Below, piece after piece: positions 9,386 through 17,168 of a stretch of 46,471 bases of DNA; position 1 is the stretch's first letter; the number at the start of each line of letters is the position of its first letter. Both the position numbers and the translations under genes were made by a program. The stretch is from Candidatus Giovannonibacteria bacterium RIFCSPLOWO2_12_FULL_43_11c (GTDB lineage Bacteria; Patescibacteriota; Minisyncoccia; JACPKW01; UBA11713): positions 1-46,471 of the forward strand of contig MFIO01000003.1 of the NCBI GenBank assembly GCA_001780775.1, given 5' to 3'. The notes beneath the pieces are model-generated. The model was not told the DNA's origin. It worked only from the letters and a program-made list of their open reading frames with translations, and did not search any database.

Positions 9386-10620
9386 ATCGAGTTGTTAGTT
9401 TCAGGCTGGCAAATGCCGCAGGTATCACACAAATTTTCGCCTCTTCGAAATACAGTCACTGCTTTTTGAACTGGGAGAATCGAGAGAAAATAGCGGAAAT
9501 CAACAAATCTGCGTAACAGCCAGCCGATTGATCCATAAAGAGTAATAAAGTCAAGGGACACGGATGCCCATCCGGGGCCGACAGGAAGCGCATAATATAC
9601 TTTTTTCTGCCGATACGTTTTCAAGGGTTTATTCATAATTAAGCGCGAGATATTTTCCGCGGCCGCTTGCCCATCATAAATAGCAGTTTGAGCCATCCCG
9701 GAATTTGCAGTAGCGGCACCATCTCCAACAATAAAGACATTTTCAAATCTTTTCGCGCGGAGAAATTCATCAACGATTACCCTTCCTTTTTCGTCCAACA
9801 AAAGGCAACCAATACTCTTATATAAGTAATTTGACTTCACTCCAGCAGTCCATATAACAGTTTCAGTTTTCATTGTCATCCCCCGAATGCTTATTTGTTC
9901 TATTTCTTCTTTAGTCATCGATCTGTTGGTAAAAATATTTACTCCAATATGCCTCAATCTGTGAGCAATTTTTTTTGATATACGTTCAGGAAAAGCAGGC
10001 AGTATACTTGGCGCTGCCTCGATAAGATCAATTGAGATCAATGATTGATCAACTCCATATTCTTGAGCCAATCTCTTCATGAATATGGCAAGCTCTCCCG
10101 AAAGTTCGATCCCGCTCGGCCCCGCGCCAACAACTACAACTTGCAGCAAACATACTTTTTCATCCTGATTATTTTTCAGTTTTTTGCATTCGATAAAAAG
10201 ATCGTGCAAATGCATTTTCAAACGCATTGCTTCGGAGATCGATTTAAAACTGAAAGAAAATTTTTCCAGGCCGGGGATGTTGAAATAGGCGGTTTCAGAA
10301 CCAAGCGCTAAAACCAAATAATCAAATTTATAATCGGCGCCGGACGCACCCCTTGCAATTTTTTTCAGAGGATCAACGCTTTTGATTGCATCGAGAGCGA
10401 ACGCAATATTTTTTTTCTCAAATATCTCGCTAATCGGTATGCACACTTCTAGGGGCGACCGTCCAGTTACGACGCGGTAGAGCGCGGGCTTATATTCAAA
10501 ATGTGATTTGTCTGAAATAAGCGCGATCTCTGTATTGGAAATATTTTCTTTTTCCAGAGTGAGAGCTGCGGATATGCCTCCGAAACCGCCCCCAACAATA
10601 AGTATTTTGTTGTTGGTCAT
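9382..10620 (-). CDS. NAD(P)/FAD-dependent oxidoreductase, NDH-2-like
   Basis: The 412-residue protein has an N-terminal FAD dinucleotide fold (ILIVGGGFGGISAALTLEKE), a second NAD(P)-binding fold (VVVVGAGPSGIELSGELA, about 160-178) and the FAD-contact motif VFIVGDGAA near 300. The C-terminal membrane-association region is like type II NADH dehydrogenases, which pass electrons from NADH to quinone. The end carries CDTCGIC, an unusual Cys-rich tail that could bind metal. It lies between a YHS protein and the CPH ATPase, with a 4-bp overlap with the latter, so it may reduce a metal or thiol partner rather than serve a full respiratory chain. The electron acceptor is unknown. Confidence 0.85.
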   Translation of the reverse strand: MTNNKILIVGGGFGGISAALTLEKENISNTEIALISDKSHFEYKPALYRVVTGRSPLEVCIPISEIFEKKNIAFALDAIKSVDPLKKIARGASGADYKFDYLVLALGSETAYFNIPGLEKFSFSFKSISEAMRLKMHLHDLFIECKKLKNNQDEKVCLLQVVVVGAGPSGIELSGELAIFMKRLAQEYGVDQSLISIDLIEAAPSILPAFPERISKKIAHRLRHIGVNIFTNRSMTKEEIEQISIRGMTMKTETVIWTAGVKSNYLYKSIGCLLLDEKGRVIVDEFLRAKRFENVFIVGDGAATANSGMAQTAIYDGQAAAENISRLIMNKPLKTYRQKKVYYALPVGPGWASVSLDFITLYGSIGWLLRRFVDFRYFLSILPVQKAVTVFRRGENLCDTCGICQPETNNSI

Positions 10621-10622
10621 GG

Positions 10623-10808
10623 CTATTTTGCGATATAAGCTTCGGGATTTTTCTCAAATTCCTCTTTGCAGTAGCCGGAACAAAAAGCGTACGTCTGTCC
10701 TTTATAGACTGAACTAATTTCATCGCCTGCCCGCATACCGCAAACCGGATCTTTGGAAAATTTTTTAATAGAGTCCTTTTTAAATTTACTGAAGAAAGAT
10801 TTGAACAT
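10623..10808 (-). CDS. YHS domain metal-binding protein
   Basis: The protein has 61 residues with a basic amphipathic N-terminus ([16 protein letters not shown]) and then a complete YHS domain: DPVCGM (C23), a Y-F/Y core, and [12 protein letters not shown] with two more cysteines. YHS and TRASH-like domains bind copper or other soft metals in small chaperones and metal-response proteins. It ends 2 bases before the flavoprotein start, in the same operon as the CPH ATPase, and is probably a cytoplasmic metal chaperone or sensor. Confidence 0.85.
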   Translation of the reverse strand: MFKSFFSKFKKDSIKKFSKDPVCGMRAGDEISSVYKGQTYAFCSGYCKEEFEKNPEAYIAK

Positions 10809-10815
10809 TGCGCTA

Positions 10816-10947
10816 CTATAATTCTTTAATCATGCTGGAGTTATGCATCCAGACATAATACCAGGCAAATATCCAAGCGAAGGCAAGCATGTAGATGGCG
10901 CCCAGCACGCATTTCCAACCGTATGATTTGAGAGATAGTCGTTCCAT
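10816..10947 (-). CDS. Small single-pass membrane protein, 43 residues
   Basis: ATG at 10947 to TAG at 10816 encodes [10 protein letters not shown], then a Trp/Tyr-rich hydrophobic helix ([20 protein letters not shown]), and [10 protein letters not shown]. It fits exactly between the HxH protein (29-base gap) and the YHS gene (7-base gap) on the same strand, with no other frame there, so it is probably a real operon member. One membrane pass with the N-terminus likely cytoplasmic. Function unknown. It might be a small subunit or regulator of the metal pump. Confidence 0.55.
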   Translation of the reverse strand: MERLSLKSYGWKCVLGAIYMLAFAWIFAWYYVWMHNSSMIKEL

Positions 10948-10976
10948 ATATTTTATTTATTAGATTCAATCGACCA

Positions 10977-11405
10977 TTAGTCAAAGCTTAATTCGATTTT
11001 GTCCCTGTCGCGCATGACGTAATTCTCGTATTCGGCATTCTCTTTCCCGTTTACAGTCATCTTCATATCCGTGCCGAATGACCGCATATCCTTGCCCCAG
11101 TTTTTGAAAAACTGGCCAAGGGTTATATCCTGCTTTCTGGCAAGACCCTGAAATTCAAGGTGGATAAGCGGCGGATCGTCATGCGTGTGCATCGGCTGAT
11201 GAACCGCGCCGATACCTATATTTTTCGGAATTTCTTGCATTTCTCCCTTTATGTATATCACTAGCTCCGGATGCCAATGGAAACCGTTTCTGGAAATAAT
11301 ATCTGACTCCTGAACCGACGGCCGCGTTGTAACATACCAGATAAGGCCTCCGACTACTGCAATAGCCAGACCGCCCCCCAAACCCCATGAAACAATTTTC
11401 TTCAT
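10977..11405 (-). CDS. Membrane-anchored His-rich protein (HxH motifs), unknown function
   Basis: The 142-residue protein has an N-terminal transmembrane anchor (WGLGGGLAIAVVGGLIWYV) and an extracytoplasmic domain. That domain has FHWHPELVIYIKGEMQEIP, then IGIGAVHQPMHTHDDPPLIH, giving HWH and HxHTHDD motifs with nearby Met. The pattern suits a surface metal-binding domain, probably copper given the neighbours, but no reaction is known to me. From memory, similar HWH...HTHD domains occur in several bacteria and archaea as uncharacterised proteins. It lies in the copper/thiol operon, downstream of the CC...DCNHG gene and upstream of the 43-residue peptide. Confidence 0.75.
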   Translation of the reverse strand: MKKIVSWGLGGGLAIAVVGGLIWYVTTRPSVQESDIISRNGFHWHPELVIYIKGEMQEIPKNIGIGAVHQPMHTHDDPPLIHLEFQGLARKQDITLGQFFKNWGKDMRSFGTDMKMTVNGKENAEYENYVMRDRDKIELSFD

Positions 11406-11425
11406 ATTTCTTAATTATACCTTAT

Positions 11426-12373
11426 TTATATCCCACAGTCGCTTTGCTCGCGTTGCGGCGCGACTGTCTCCCCTGTATCAACGCCACACCCGTTTCCACC
11501 ACGCTCTCCGCGTGGCTGGACAATTTGGGAAGCAATTTTTGCGTATCCGGAAGCGCTGGAGTAATTGATTCCTAAAATTTCTTGTGGATTAACATTTTTC
11601 CAATCAACCTCTTTATTTTTCATGTAAGTCGCTATTGTAAGATATTCGTTCGGAAACCAGAAGGAATTAACCGTCAAAGCGGTCCTCCACATATCCTCTT
11701 CACCAACACCTTGGGAAGCCATGAGTTCTAAAAGTCCGAGCATGGCCATGCCGTGATTGCAATCAGGAAAATGCGTCGAATTATCACAGCACGGCCTGTA
11801 TATACCTCGAGATACTTTATCTATCAGTGCTTGCTCCGCAGATGTGAGCGCGAAGAATATATGGCGGCTATAGTGATCCATTGGGTTACCTTCCGCAATT
11901 GTCCATCCGGCCGTTGAAGCAAAATTTTGCGCGCCTCCGTATGCGCGATTCATCATTTCTCCTGAATCCAGAATCGGATTTTTGTTCGCGAGCCCAAGCG
12001 CCCAGAATAAATTCAAGAGATAGCCAGCATTTTCTTCCGTAATTTTAAGTTTTTCATCGTTTTGTCCGATTAGCAGGTTCTTGTATTCTTCGGTAAATGC
12101 GTCCCTTTGATCGTATATGGCTTTGAACTTGTCGGCATCGATCGCTCCCGCGCTAACAAGTTTTGCTCCGAGATCGCCCCAAGTAACTGGAAGAATGACG
12201 CCTTCGGACGGTAATACTTTTTCCTCCAACTCCGTTCTCACAACTTTTTCCGGAGCGCTGGAATTTTTCATCTCTGCCGTATATATCCAGGCGCCTGCGA
12301 TAATCAGCGCCGAAAGAAGAATGCTCGACGGCAATAAATGATCTATTGTTTTTTTCTCCGTTTCATTTTCCAT
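11426..12373 (-). CDS. Membrane-anchored protein with CC...DCNHG motif, unknown function
   Basis: ATG 12373 was chosen (315 residues). An ATG at 12397 lies inside the CcdA-like gene and would add eight residues. A transmembrane anchor (ILLSALIIAGAWIY) is followed by a largely helical extracytoplasmic domain. The conserved-looking core RPCCDNSTHFPDCNHGMAML (C195, C196, C205, H207) looks like a metal or redox site. The C-terminal tail (PRGERGG...QREQSDCGI) is encoded by inverted repeats and looks added on. Neighbours are a CcdA-like reductant transporter and a thioredoxin-fold protein, so it may be a thiol or copper partner outside the cell. No family name is claimed. Confidence 0.75.
   Translation of the reverse strand: MENETEKKTIDHLLPSSILLSALIIAGAWIYTAEMKNSSAPEKVVRTELEEKVLPSEGVILPVTWGDLGAKLVSAGAIDADKFKAIYDQRDAFTEEYKNLLIGQNDEKLKITEENAGYLLNLFWALGLANKNPILDSGEMMNRAYGGAQNFASTAGWTIAEGNPMDHYSRHIFFALTSAEQALIDKVSRGIYRPCCDNSTHFPDCNHGMAMLGLLELMASQGVGEEDMWRTALTVNSFWFPNEYLTIATYMKNKEVDWKNVNPQEILGINYSSASGYAKIASQIVQPRGERGGNGCGVDTGETVAPQREQSDCGI
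11435..11515. repeat. Two inverted repeats encoding a C-terminal tail
   Basis: ACAGTCGC (11435-11442) pairs with GCGACTGT (11460-11467), and CCACGC (11499-11504) pairs with GCGTGG (11510-11515). Both lie inside the last 30 codons of the gene at 11426-12373. The piece GTCGCTTTGCTCGCG (11438-11452) recurs, one base shorter, at 16994-17007 between genes, which suggests a dispersed palindromic element. Confidence 0.5.
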
Positions 12374-12377
12374 AGAT

Positions 12378-13136
12378 TTATTTAAGCATCTGCACAAGCT
12401 GGTTAAGGTAGATGTTTATTTTTGTTTGGAATTCTCCTCCGCCCATCGCAAGCTGGTTTGTCTCAGCAAGGTATAAGATGAAAATGCCCATCAAAAAGAA
12501 GGTTGTACCCGATACCAAGTCGGCTATCGCAAGATTGATTTGCCTGCCGCCAATTGAATAAGACAAGCGCTTATTCGATTCCATAAGTTTATTGGTAAAG
12601 TCATTTTTATCCAGGAGATATGCAATCAGAAAAAGCGGGGCGACCATTCCGAGAACATAGGCAAGAGCATAAACTCCTCCCCAAAAAATGGAATTAGGCA
12701 ATATCGACAAAGCGATAACGCCGGCCAAGACCGGAGCGCAACACATAGTCGCAAACCCGGAAAAAATGCCCAGCGTAAATACAGAACTAGCGTTATTAAT
12801 TCTTAATTTCGGATGAACCGAAAACGGCATCGAAAAATGCCGTCCCAGCAATATTGACGCGCCGAGAAATAAAAAGAATATTCCGCCGGCAATGAATATC
12901 GGATCGTGATATTTACTGATCAATTTCCCCAGTCCGGCAGCCCCCATGCCAAGCGGAAGAAACACCGCCAGAAGACCCAGGAAAAACATAAAAGTCATCA
13001 AGAACACCTTTCGTTTTTCCCTGAAAATAGAACCCAAATATGATGGCAATAAGACGGTGATACAACAGGGAGCAAACAGCGCTGCTATTCCAGCGATAAA
13101 TGCGGTTATGAGCGACGCGATAATTAATGTCTCCAT
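12378..13136 (-). CDS. ccdA: CcdA/DsbD-like cytochrome c biogenesis membrane protein
   Basis: The 252-residue polytopic membrane protein has six or more hydrophobic helices. Paired cysteines occur in helix 1 (FAPCCITVLLP, C24-C25) and helix 4 (ATMCCAPVLAG, C132-C133). This matches the CcdA/DsbD family, which carries reducing equivalents from cytoplasmic thioredoxin across the membrane to extracytoplasmic thiol proteins. Both pairs are CC rather than a single Cys, which is less usual and may point to metal handling. It begins 2 bases after the thioredoxin-fold gene stop, so the two probably act together. Confidence 0.82.
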   Translation of the reverse strand: METLIIASLITAFIAGIAALFAPCCITVLLPSYLGSIFREKRKVFLMTFMFFLGLLAVFLPLGMGAAGLGKLISKYHDPIFIAGGIFFLFLGASILLGRHFSMPFSVHPKLRINNASSVFTLGIFSGFATMCCAPVLAGVIALSILPNSIFWGGVYALAYVLGMVAPLFLIAYLLDKNDFTNKLMESNKRLSYSIGGRQINLAIADLVSGTTFFLMGIFILYLAETNQLAMGGGEFQTKINIYLNQLVQMLK

Positions 13137-13138
13137 GT

Positions 13139-13741
13139 TTAATTAAGTTTTTCCATTTCTTTAATCAATTTGTCGTTGGCAAGGGCCATATTAGGGTCAT
13201 CCAGCGTAAACCTGATTATCCCATTTTTATCAATAATAAAATAAGTATGGCCAGGGAAACCGCCTGGGTGCATGGATGAGTCTAGATATAACACATCGTA
13301 CGCCTTAGACACGGAACGCGCGGTGTCAAAAAGAATTTTGGATTTTGCAATATTTGGCGACTTGCTTACAATCTCAAGCCATTGGCTTTTTGAGTCAGCT
13401 ACGATTGAGAAAGTAATGATGCTTTCGGCGTCAAATCTGTTATCATTGCCAAGCTCCGCTATCTGATCCCAGCAGGCCGGATAACACATTGATCCTTCGT
13501 TAAAGAAAAGAACGACGTTTTTACCGAGATAATCGCTCAATTTAACAATTTTCCCGTCAATGCTTTCGAGTTCAAAGTCGGGAGCTTTTTTGCCCACCGC
13601 TTCTTTGAAAGAAATTTTTTCTTTAGAATCCGGATTAATCGTGCCTTCTATCACAGAACGTTCTTTGCCGCCGGCAAACAAAATTAATCCGCCGATGACA
13701 ACCGCCCCCACAATACCTATAATTATAGTTTTTTTATCCAT
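13139..13741 (-). CDS. Membrane-anchored peroxiredoxin/thioredoxin-fold protein
   Basis: The 200-residue protein has an N-terminal membrane anchor (IIIGIVGAVVIGGLILFAGG) and a redoxin (AhpC/TSA or TlpA-like) domain: KAPDFELESIDGKIVKLSDY, a strand NVVLFFNEGSMCYPACWDQI with C86 and C90 (CxxxC), and PGHTYFIIDKNGIIRF with the cis-Pro region. It probably reduces or detoxifies on the outer face of the membrane, receiving electrons from the adjacent CcdA-like protein. Spacing is CxxxC rather than CxxC, so a peroxidase or copper-binding role is as likely as a plain thiol reductase. Confidence 0.82.
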   Translation of the reverse strand: MDKKTIIIGIVGAVVIGGLILFAGGKERSVIEGTINPDSKEKISFKEAVGKKAPDFELESIDGKIVKLSDYLGKNVVLFFNEGSMCYPACWDQIAELGNDNRFDAESIITFSIVADSKSQWLEIVSKSPNIAKSKILFDTARSVSKAYDVLYLDSSMHPGGFPGHTYFIIDKNGIIRFTLDDPNMALANDKLIKEMEKLN

Positions 13742-13770
13742 AACGTTAGTAGAAATTAGTAAATAAAAAA

Positions 13771-13785
13771 TCCCTTTTTAAGGGA
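13771..13785 (-). terminator. Intrinsic terminator or attenuator inside the metal/thiol block
   Basis: TCCCTT, a 3-base loop and AAGGGA form a hairpin followed on the minus strand by TTTTTTATTT. It lies between the membrane protein at 13827-14225 and the thioredoxin-fold gene, so the first two genes may form a separate transcript or be read through partially. Confidence 0.65.
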
Positions 13786-13826
13786 ATCTGCGGACGCACA
13801 ATAAAAAACCAATTCGACGAACGGTT

Positions 13827-14225
13827 TTAGATCGGCGTCATATAAACAGTCGGGCTATTTTCGTGAAGCGCTAGCCAGCGAATGAATTTGCGCTGAAACG
13901 GGAAAGAAAATGATTCAAAAAATCGCCTTCGATAATAATCCGCCGCAAGCGCTGGCAGAGAAAGGTAAATGCCAATATTAATTCCAGCGGCGATAACTAA
14001 TATCAAAGCGAAAATAACTGCAGTCGAAAAACTTCTAAAAGCATCAAAATGAAAACCGATAAACGATAGAACACCGCTCACTTTCTGACAATCAAATCCC
14101 AAACTGGCCACGGCGGCAATACAGCCGTTGTGACCATGTTCTGCGTCATAGCCCATTACCAACATGCTAAAAACAGCTACCCCAATGAAGCTCAAAATAA
14201 GAAATGTCGTAAACGCTGTTCTCAT
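13827..14225 (-). CDS. Small membrane protein, unknown function
   Basis: The 132-residue protein has an N-terminal membrane helix (TTFLILSFIGVAVFSMLVMG), a short loop with EHGHNGCIAAVASLGFDC, a long hydrophobic segment (FSTAVIFALILVIAAGINIGIYLSL) and a basic C-terminal tail. The His/Cys loop suggests a metal or thiol site. I do not recognise a named family. It is 70 bases downstream of the sorbosone-dehydrogenase-like gene and is followed by a terminator. Confidence 0.7.
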   Translation of the reverse strand: MRTAFTTFLILSFIGVAVFSMLVMGYDAEHGHNGCIAAVASLGFDCQKVSGVLSFIGFHFDAFRSFSTAVIFALILVIAAGINIGIYLSLPALAADYYRRRFFESFSFPFQRKFIRWLALHENSPTVYMTPI

Positions 14226-14295
14226 AATGATTGTATTATATTTTCAAACAAACAGAAAAGCAACAGCAAAAATGTCGCCGCTCAAAGTCAGTTTG

Positions 14296-15588
14296 TTATT
14301 TCGCATAAACAAAATACAATCTTCCGCCAAAATCATCCGTGAAGAAAAAGGAATTTTCATCATATTGAAATACATGGACCGGACGCCCAAAACGCTTATC
14401 CCCTTCACCAAGGAACCCATTCATGAAAACTTCCTGTTTCCCATCCATCGTCACGCGTAAAATATTATATCCGTTTCTAATTTCCACTTTATGAGACCCG
14501 TGCTGGGCAACAAGAAAGGCTTTGTTTATAAAGGGGTGCGCGTTTTCAAAGTAAGTAATACCGAGGGGTGCGGTATGGGGACCGAATGACACAAACGACA
14601 TAGGGACATTTTCGCAGGAAATTGGCACGCGCTTCCAATTCCAGCTTAATTCTTTATTTTTCTTGCCGTTTGACTCGTAACAATAAGGCCAGCCGTAATT
14701 TTCTCCTTCCGTCAGCTTATACATTACGTCGTCGGGCAAATCAGCGCCCAAGTGATCCACGCCGTTTTCCGTTGCATATAAGGCACCTTCGGCCCAAGAA
14801 ATTCCCACGGCATTTTTTAAGCCGTCCACATATGTTCGCGCGTTTTTGCCGTCCGGATCCATAGCAAGGATCATCGCGCGTTTATCGCCTTGTGCTTCTT
14901 CGCAGACATTGCAGCCGCTACCAACAGATACATATAAAACGTCTTCGTGAAATAATATCGTTCGAGTAACATGCCAAACAATGCCTAAAGCAGTTGGATT
15001 TTGTTTATTTGGAAATAGGCTGATCAATTCCGGCTTAGCCGTCGGGGCCATATCCCCGGATTTATACGGATACCGGATAAGTTTCTCAGTAAGCGCTATA
15101 TAAATCCAGCTCTTGCCCGCACGATCGGTATAGAACTCTACGCTATTTGGGCCCCGAAGTCCGGAGAGGTAAATAGATTTTGATTTAAATTTGTGAGTTT
15201 CAGCGTCAAAGTCTTCCAAAATAATAATCCGCCCCTCTCGGCTGAGATTCCAATCAACCATATCGGGAATAAAAATTCTATTGTCCGGACTCATCGCGAT
15301 AAAACGAGCTTTCCCTAAATCCTCTGCCGCGACGGCTAGGTCGAACTCTGAAGCAAGCGAGTATGTTGCGACTGTCCCATCCGCAAATGCAACTGTTCTC
15401 GGCTCAAGCTTGATCGGCGTTGAATTATCAATTTTATTGCCTAAAAGTCCCTCAAAAAAAGTATCTTCTTTATCATCTAAGTCCGCTTCCTTACGCAATC
15501 CCAAATACCCCGCTCCTCCTAAAACCAAAACTACCGCGATAATTGCGATAAATGCCGATATTCTACTAAATCCTTCCTGACCTTCCAT
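14296..15588 (-). CDS. Sorbosone/glucose dehydrogenase-like beta-propeller protein
   Basis: The 430-residue protein has an N-terminal membrane anchor (AFIAIIAVVLVLGGAGYLGL) and a soluble glucose/sorbosone dehydrogenase-type propeller. Signatures include PDNRIFIPDMVDW, VLYVSVGSGCNVC, LYATENGVDHLG.DLPDD, and GENYGWPYCY near residue 300. Such proteins are extracytoplasmic; characterised ones use PQQ to oxidise sugars, but many members have no known substrate. It is the first gene of the metal/thiol block and lies 45 bases downstream of the CsoR-like operator. The CNVC motif is unusual for the family and could bind metal. Confidence 0.8.
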   Translation of the reverse strand: MEGQEGFSRISAFIAIIAVVLVLGGAGYLGLRKEADLDDKEDTFFEGLLGNKIDNSTPIKLEPRTVAFADGTVATYSLASEFDLAVAAEDLGKARFIAMSPDNRIFIPDMVDWNLSREGRIIILEDFDAETHKFKSKSIYLSGLRGPNSVEFYTDRAGKSWIYIALTEKLIRYPYKSGDMAPTAKPELISLFPNKQNPTALGIVWHVTRTILFHEDVLYVSVGSGCNVCEEAQGDKRAMILAMDPDGKNARTYVDGLKNAVGISWAEGALYATENGVDHLGADLPDDVMYKLTEGENYGWPYCYESNGKKNKELSWNWKRVPISCENVPMSFVSFGPHTAPLGITYFENAHPFINKAFLVAQHGSHKVEIRNGYNILRVTMDGKQEVFMNGFLGEGDKRFGRPVHVFQYDENSFFFTDDFGGRLYFVYAK

Positions 15589-15632
15589 ATTGCAATTTTA
15601 ATACAGACGCTCTCTCGCGGCAATATGCGAAA

Positions 15633-15649
15633 TACCTCCTCCTGGGGTA
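15633..15649. promoter_or_regulatory. CsoR-like copper operator
   Basis: TACCTCCTCCTGGGGTA is a near-palindrome with arms TACCyC and GrGGTA separated by five bases. This resembles the G/C-tract operators of CsoR-type copper repressors. It lies 45 bp before the start of the metal/thiol block and about 80 bp before the divergent subtilase gene. No csoR gene is in the window. Confidence 0.45.
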
Positions 15650-15727
15650 GTTTTCTGTTTGGTGGTATGATTATTGTACAGCTTTATTATCAATGCCACT
15701 TTACTTATCAGCTAATTTAATATACAT

Positions 15728-16942
15728 ATGCTAAAAAAGATCCTCTTCGTGCCCCTTTTGGCGGTCATGCTCGTCGGAGCCACTGGCCCTTTTTCTCTGC
15801 AGGCCGCCGGTGCTTCTTCAAAGGTGGATGTATTTATTAGTTTTCAAAATACTCCCGGTGCCGCCGAACACGCTTTAGTTGAGCGTGCCGGAGGAACGGT
15901 ACGATACAGCTACAGTATCACTCCCGCCGTGGCGGCAAGCATTCCCGAGACAGCGATTCAAGGATTGCTAAAGAACCCAAAGATAACTTCCATAGAATCG
16001 GACGATCTGGTATATGCGGTTGATGCGGAACTTGATAATACGTGGAGTGTCAAAAAAATCGGCGCAGGAACCGTTCACATCGCTGGCAATACTGGAGCGG
16101 GAGTAAAAATCGGCATCATCGACTCCGGCATCAATTACAATCATCCTGATTTGGATGGGGTATATGCTGACGGATACGATTTCGTTCAAAATGATAACGC
16201 CCCGATAGATGTCTACGGCCACGGCACGCACGTTGCCGGTACGGCATGTGCTGAAAGCAATGGCTTTGGCGTAGTTGGCGTTGCCCCGAATTGTGCCCTG
16301 TATTCCCTGCGTGTTCTCAATGACGATGGGGTAGGTTCGTGGAGCAAAACGATTGCCGCTATGCAGTGGGCAGTGGACAACGGGTTACAAGTCGTTAACT
16401 TGAGCTTAGGGAACTCGAAGAATCCCGGCACGGCCGTTAAAACCGCCTTTGACAACGCCGAAGCCTTCGGAATAGTCATCGTAGCCGCGGCTGGAAATTC
16501 CGGAAACATAGTTGGCAAGGGTGACAATATTATTTATCCTGCCAAGTACGCTTCCGTCATAGCCGTTGGAGCAACCGATTCGTCGGATAAAAGAGCGAGC
16601 TTCTCAAGCACCGGAAGCGATCTTGAGTTGATGGCTCCCGGGGTATCAGTACTCTCAACCTGGAACGATGATGTAAGCTATCTTGATCCGCAGCCGTTCT
16701 GCATGGGTAGCGTTTGCTACTACAAATATGGATCCGGAACTTCCATGGCCTCGCCTCACGTTGCTGGAGTTGCCGCTTTGATAATCGCGAGCGGCATAGT
16801 CACCGACACAAATTTCAACGACCGCATGAACGACGAGGTGCGAGCCAAATTGGATGCTACTGCAACTAATTTGGGAGTTGCGGGTAAAGACACGCAGTAC
16901 GGTTACGGATTGGTAAATGCGGCTGCTGCGGTAGCACCGTAA
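15728..16942 (+). CDS. Secreted subtilisin-like serine protease (S8)
   Basis: The 404-residue protein has a signal peptide (KKILFVPLLAVMLVGATG), then an inhibitor I9-type propeptide (about 32-98, VDVFISFQNTPGAAEHALVE), and the subtilase domain. The catalytic triad is visible: Asp132 (GIIDSGINYNHPD), His165 (YGHGTHVAGTACA) and Ser339 (SGTSMASPHVAGVAAL), with the oxyanion Asn in AAAGNSG. An extra pair of cysteines (FCMGSVCYY) lies before the active Ser. It should be exported, self-processed and degrade extracellular proteins, perhaps to supply amino acids or mature surface proteins. It is divergent from the metal block. Confidence 0.95.
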   Translation: MLKKILFVPLLAVMLVGATGPFSLQAAGASSKVDVFISFQNTPGAAEHALVERAGGTVRYSYSITPAVAASIPETAIQGLLKNPKITSIESDDLVYAVDAELDNTWSVKKIGAGTVHIAGNTGAGVKIGIIDSGINYNHPDLDGVYADGYDFVQNDNAPIDVYGHGTHVAGTACAESNGFGVVGVAPNCALYSLRVLNDDGVGSWSKTIAAMQWAVDNGLQVVNLSLGNSKNPGTAVKTAFDNAEAFGIVIVAAAGNSGNIVGKGDNIIYPAKYASVIAVGATDSSDKRASFSSTGSDLELMAPGVSVLSTWNDDVSYLDPQPFCMGSVCYYKYGSGTSMASPHVAGVAALIIASGIVTDTNFNDRMNDEVRAKLDATATNLGVAGKDTQYGYGLVNAAAAVAP

Positions 16943-16993
16943 ACACAGTTGCATATCAGGAACCTTTTCTTACTTTTTATAGGCACTCGGGTC

Positions 16994-17007
16994 GTCGCTT
17001 GCTCGCG
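16994..17007. repeat. Dispersed GTCGCTT-GCTCGCG repeat piece
   Basis: The intergenic stretch 16943-17060 contains no gene. It holds this sequence, also seen at 11438-11452 with one extra T, inside a wider GGTCG...CGACC inverted pair, plus a short direct repeat ACTCGGGTCG at 16985 and 17011. Confidence 0.4.
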
Positions 17008-17060
17008 GCTACTCGGGTCGCGCCGACCATATTTTTGACGGAAATTTGAATTCCGAATTT

Positions 17061-17150
17061 TGGCGGAGGGTGAGAGATTCGAACTCTCGAAGGGAGTTAC
17101 CCCTTACGCGCTTTCCAAGCGCGCGCACTAGACCGCTATGCGAACCCTCC
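17061..17150 (-). tRNA. tRNA-Ser (GGA)
   Basis: The minus strand gives a 7-bp acceptor stem (GGAGGGT with ACCCTCC), a D-arm, an anticodon stem-loop with GGA (CGCTTGGAAAGCG), a long variable arm of the class II type, and a T-arm with GTTCGAATC. Discriminator G and an encoded CCA follow. It lies 18 bases after the methyltransferase stop on the same strand and may be transcribed with it. Confidence 0.97.
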
Positions 17151-17168
17151 GTTTTTATTAAGATACCC

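Noticed and set aside
16655-16954. Antisense frames over the subtilase gene
   Set aside because: The plus strand encodes a complete protease with all catalytic residues; the antisense frames show no motifs.
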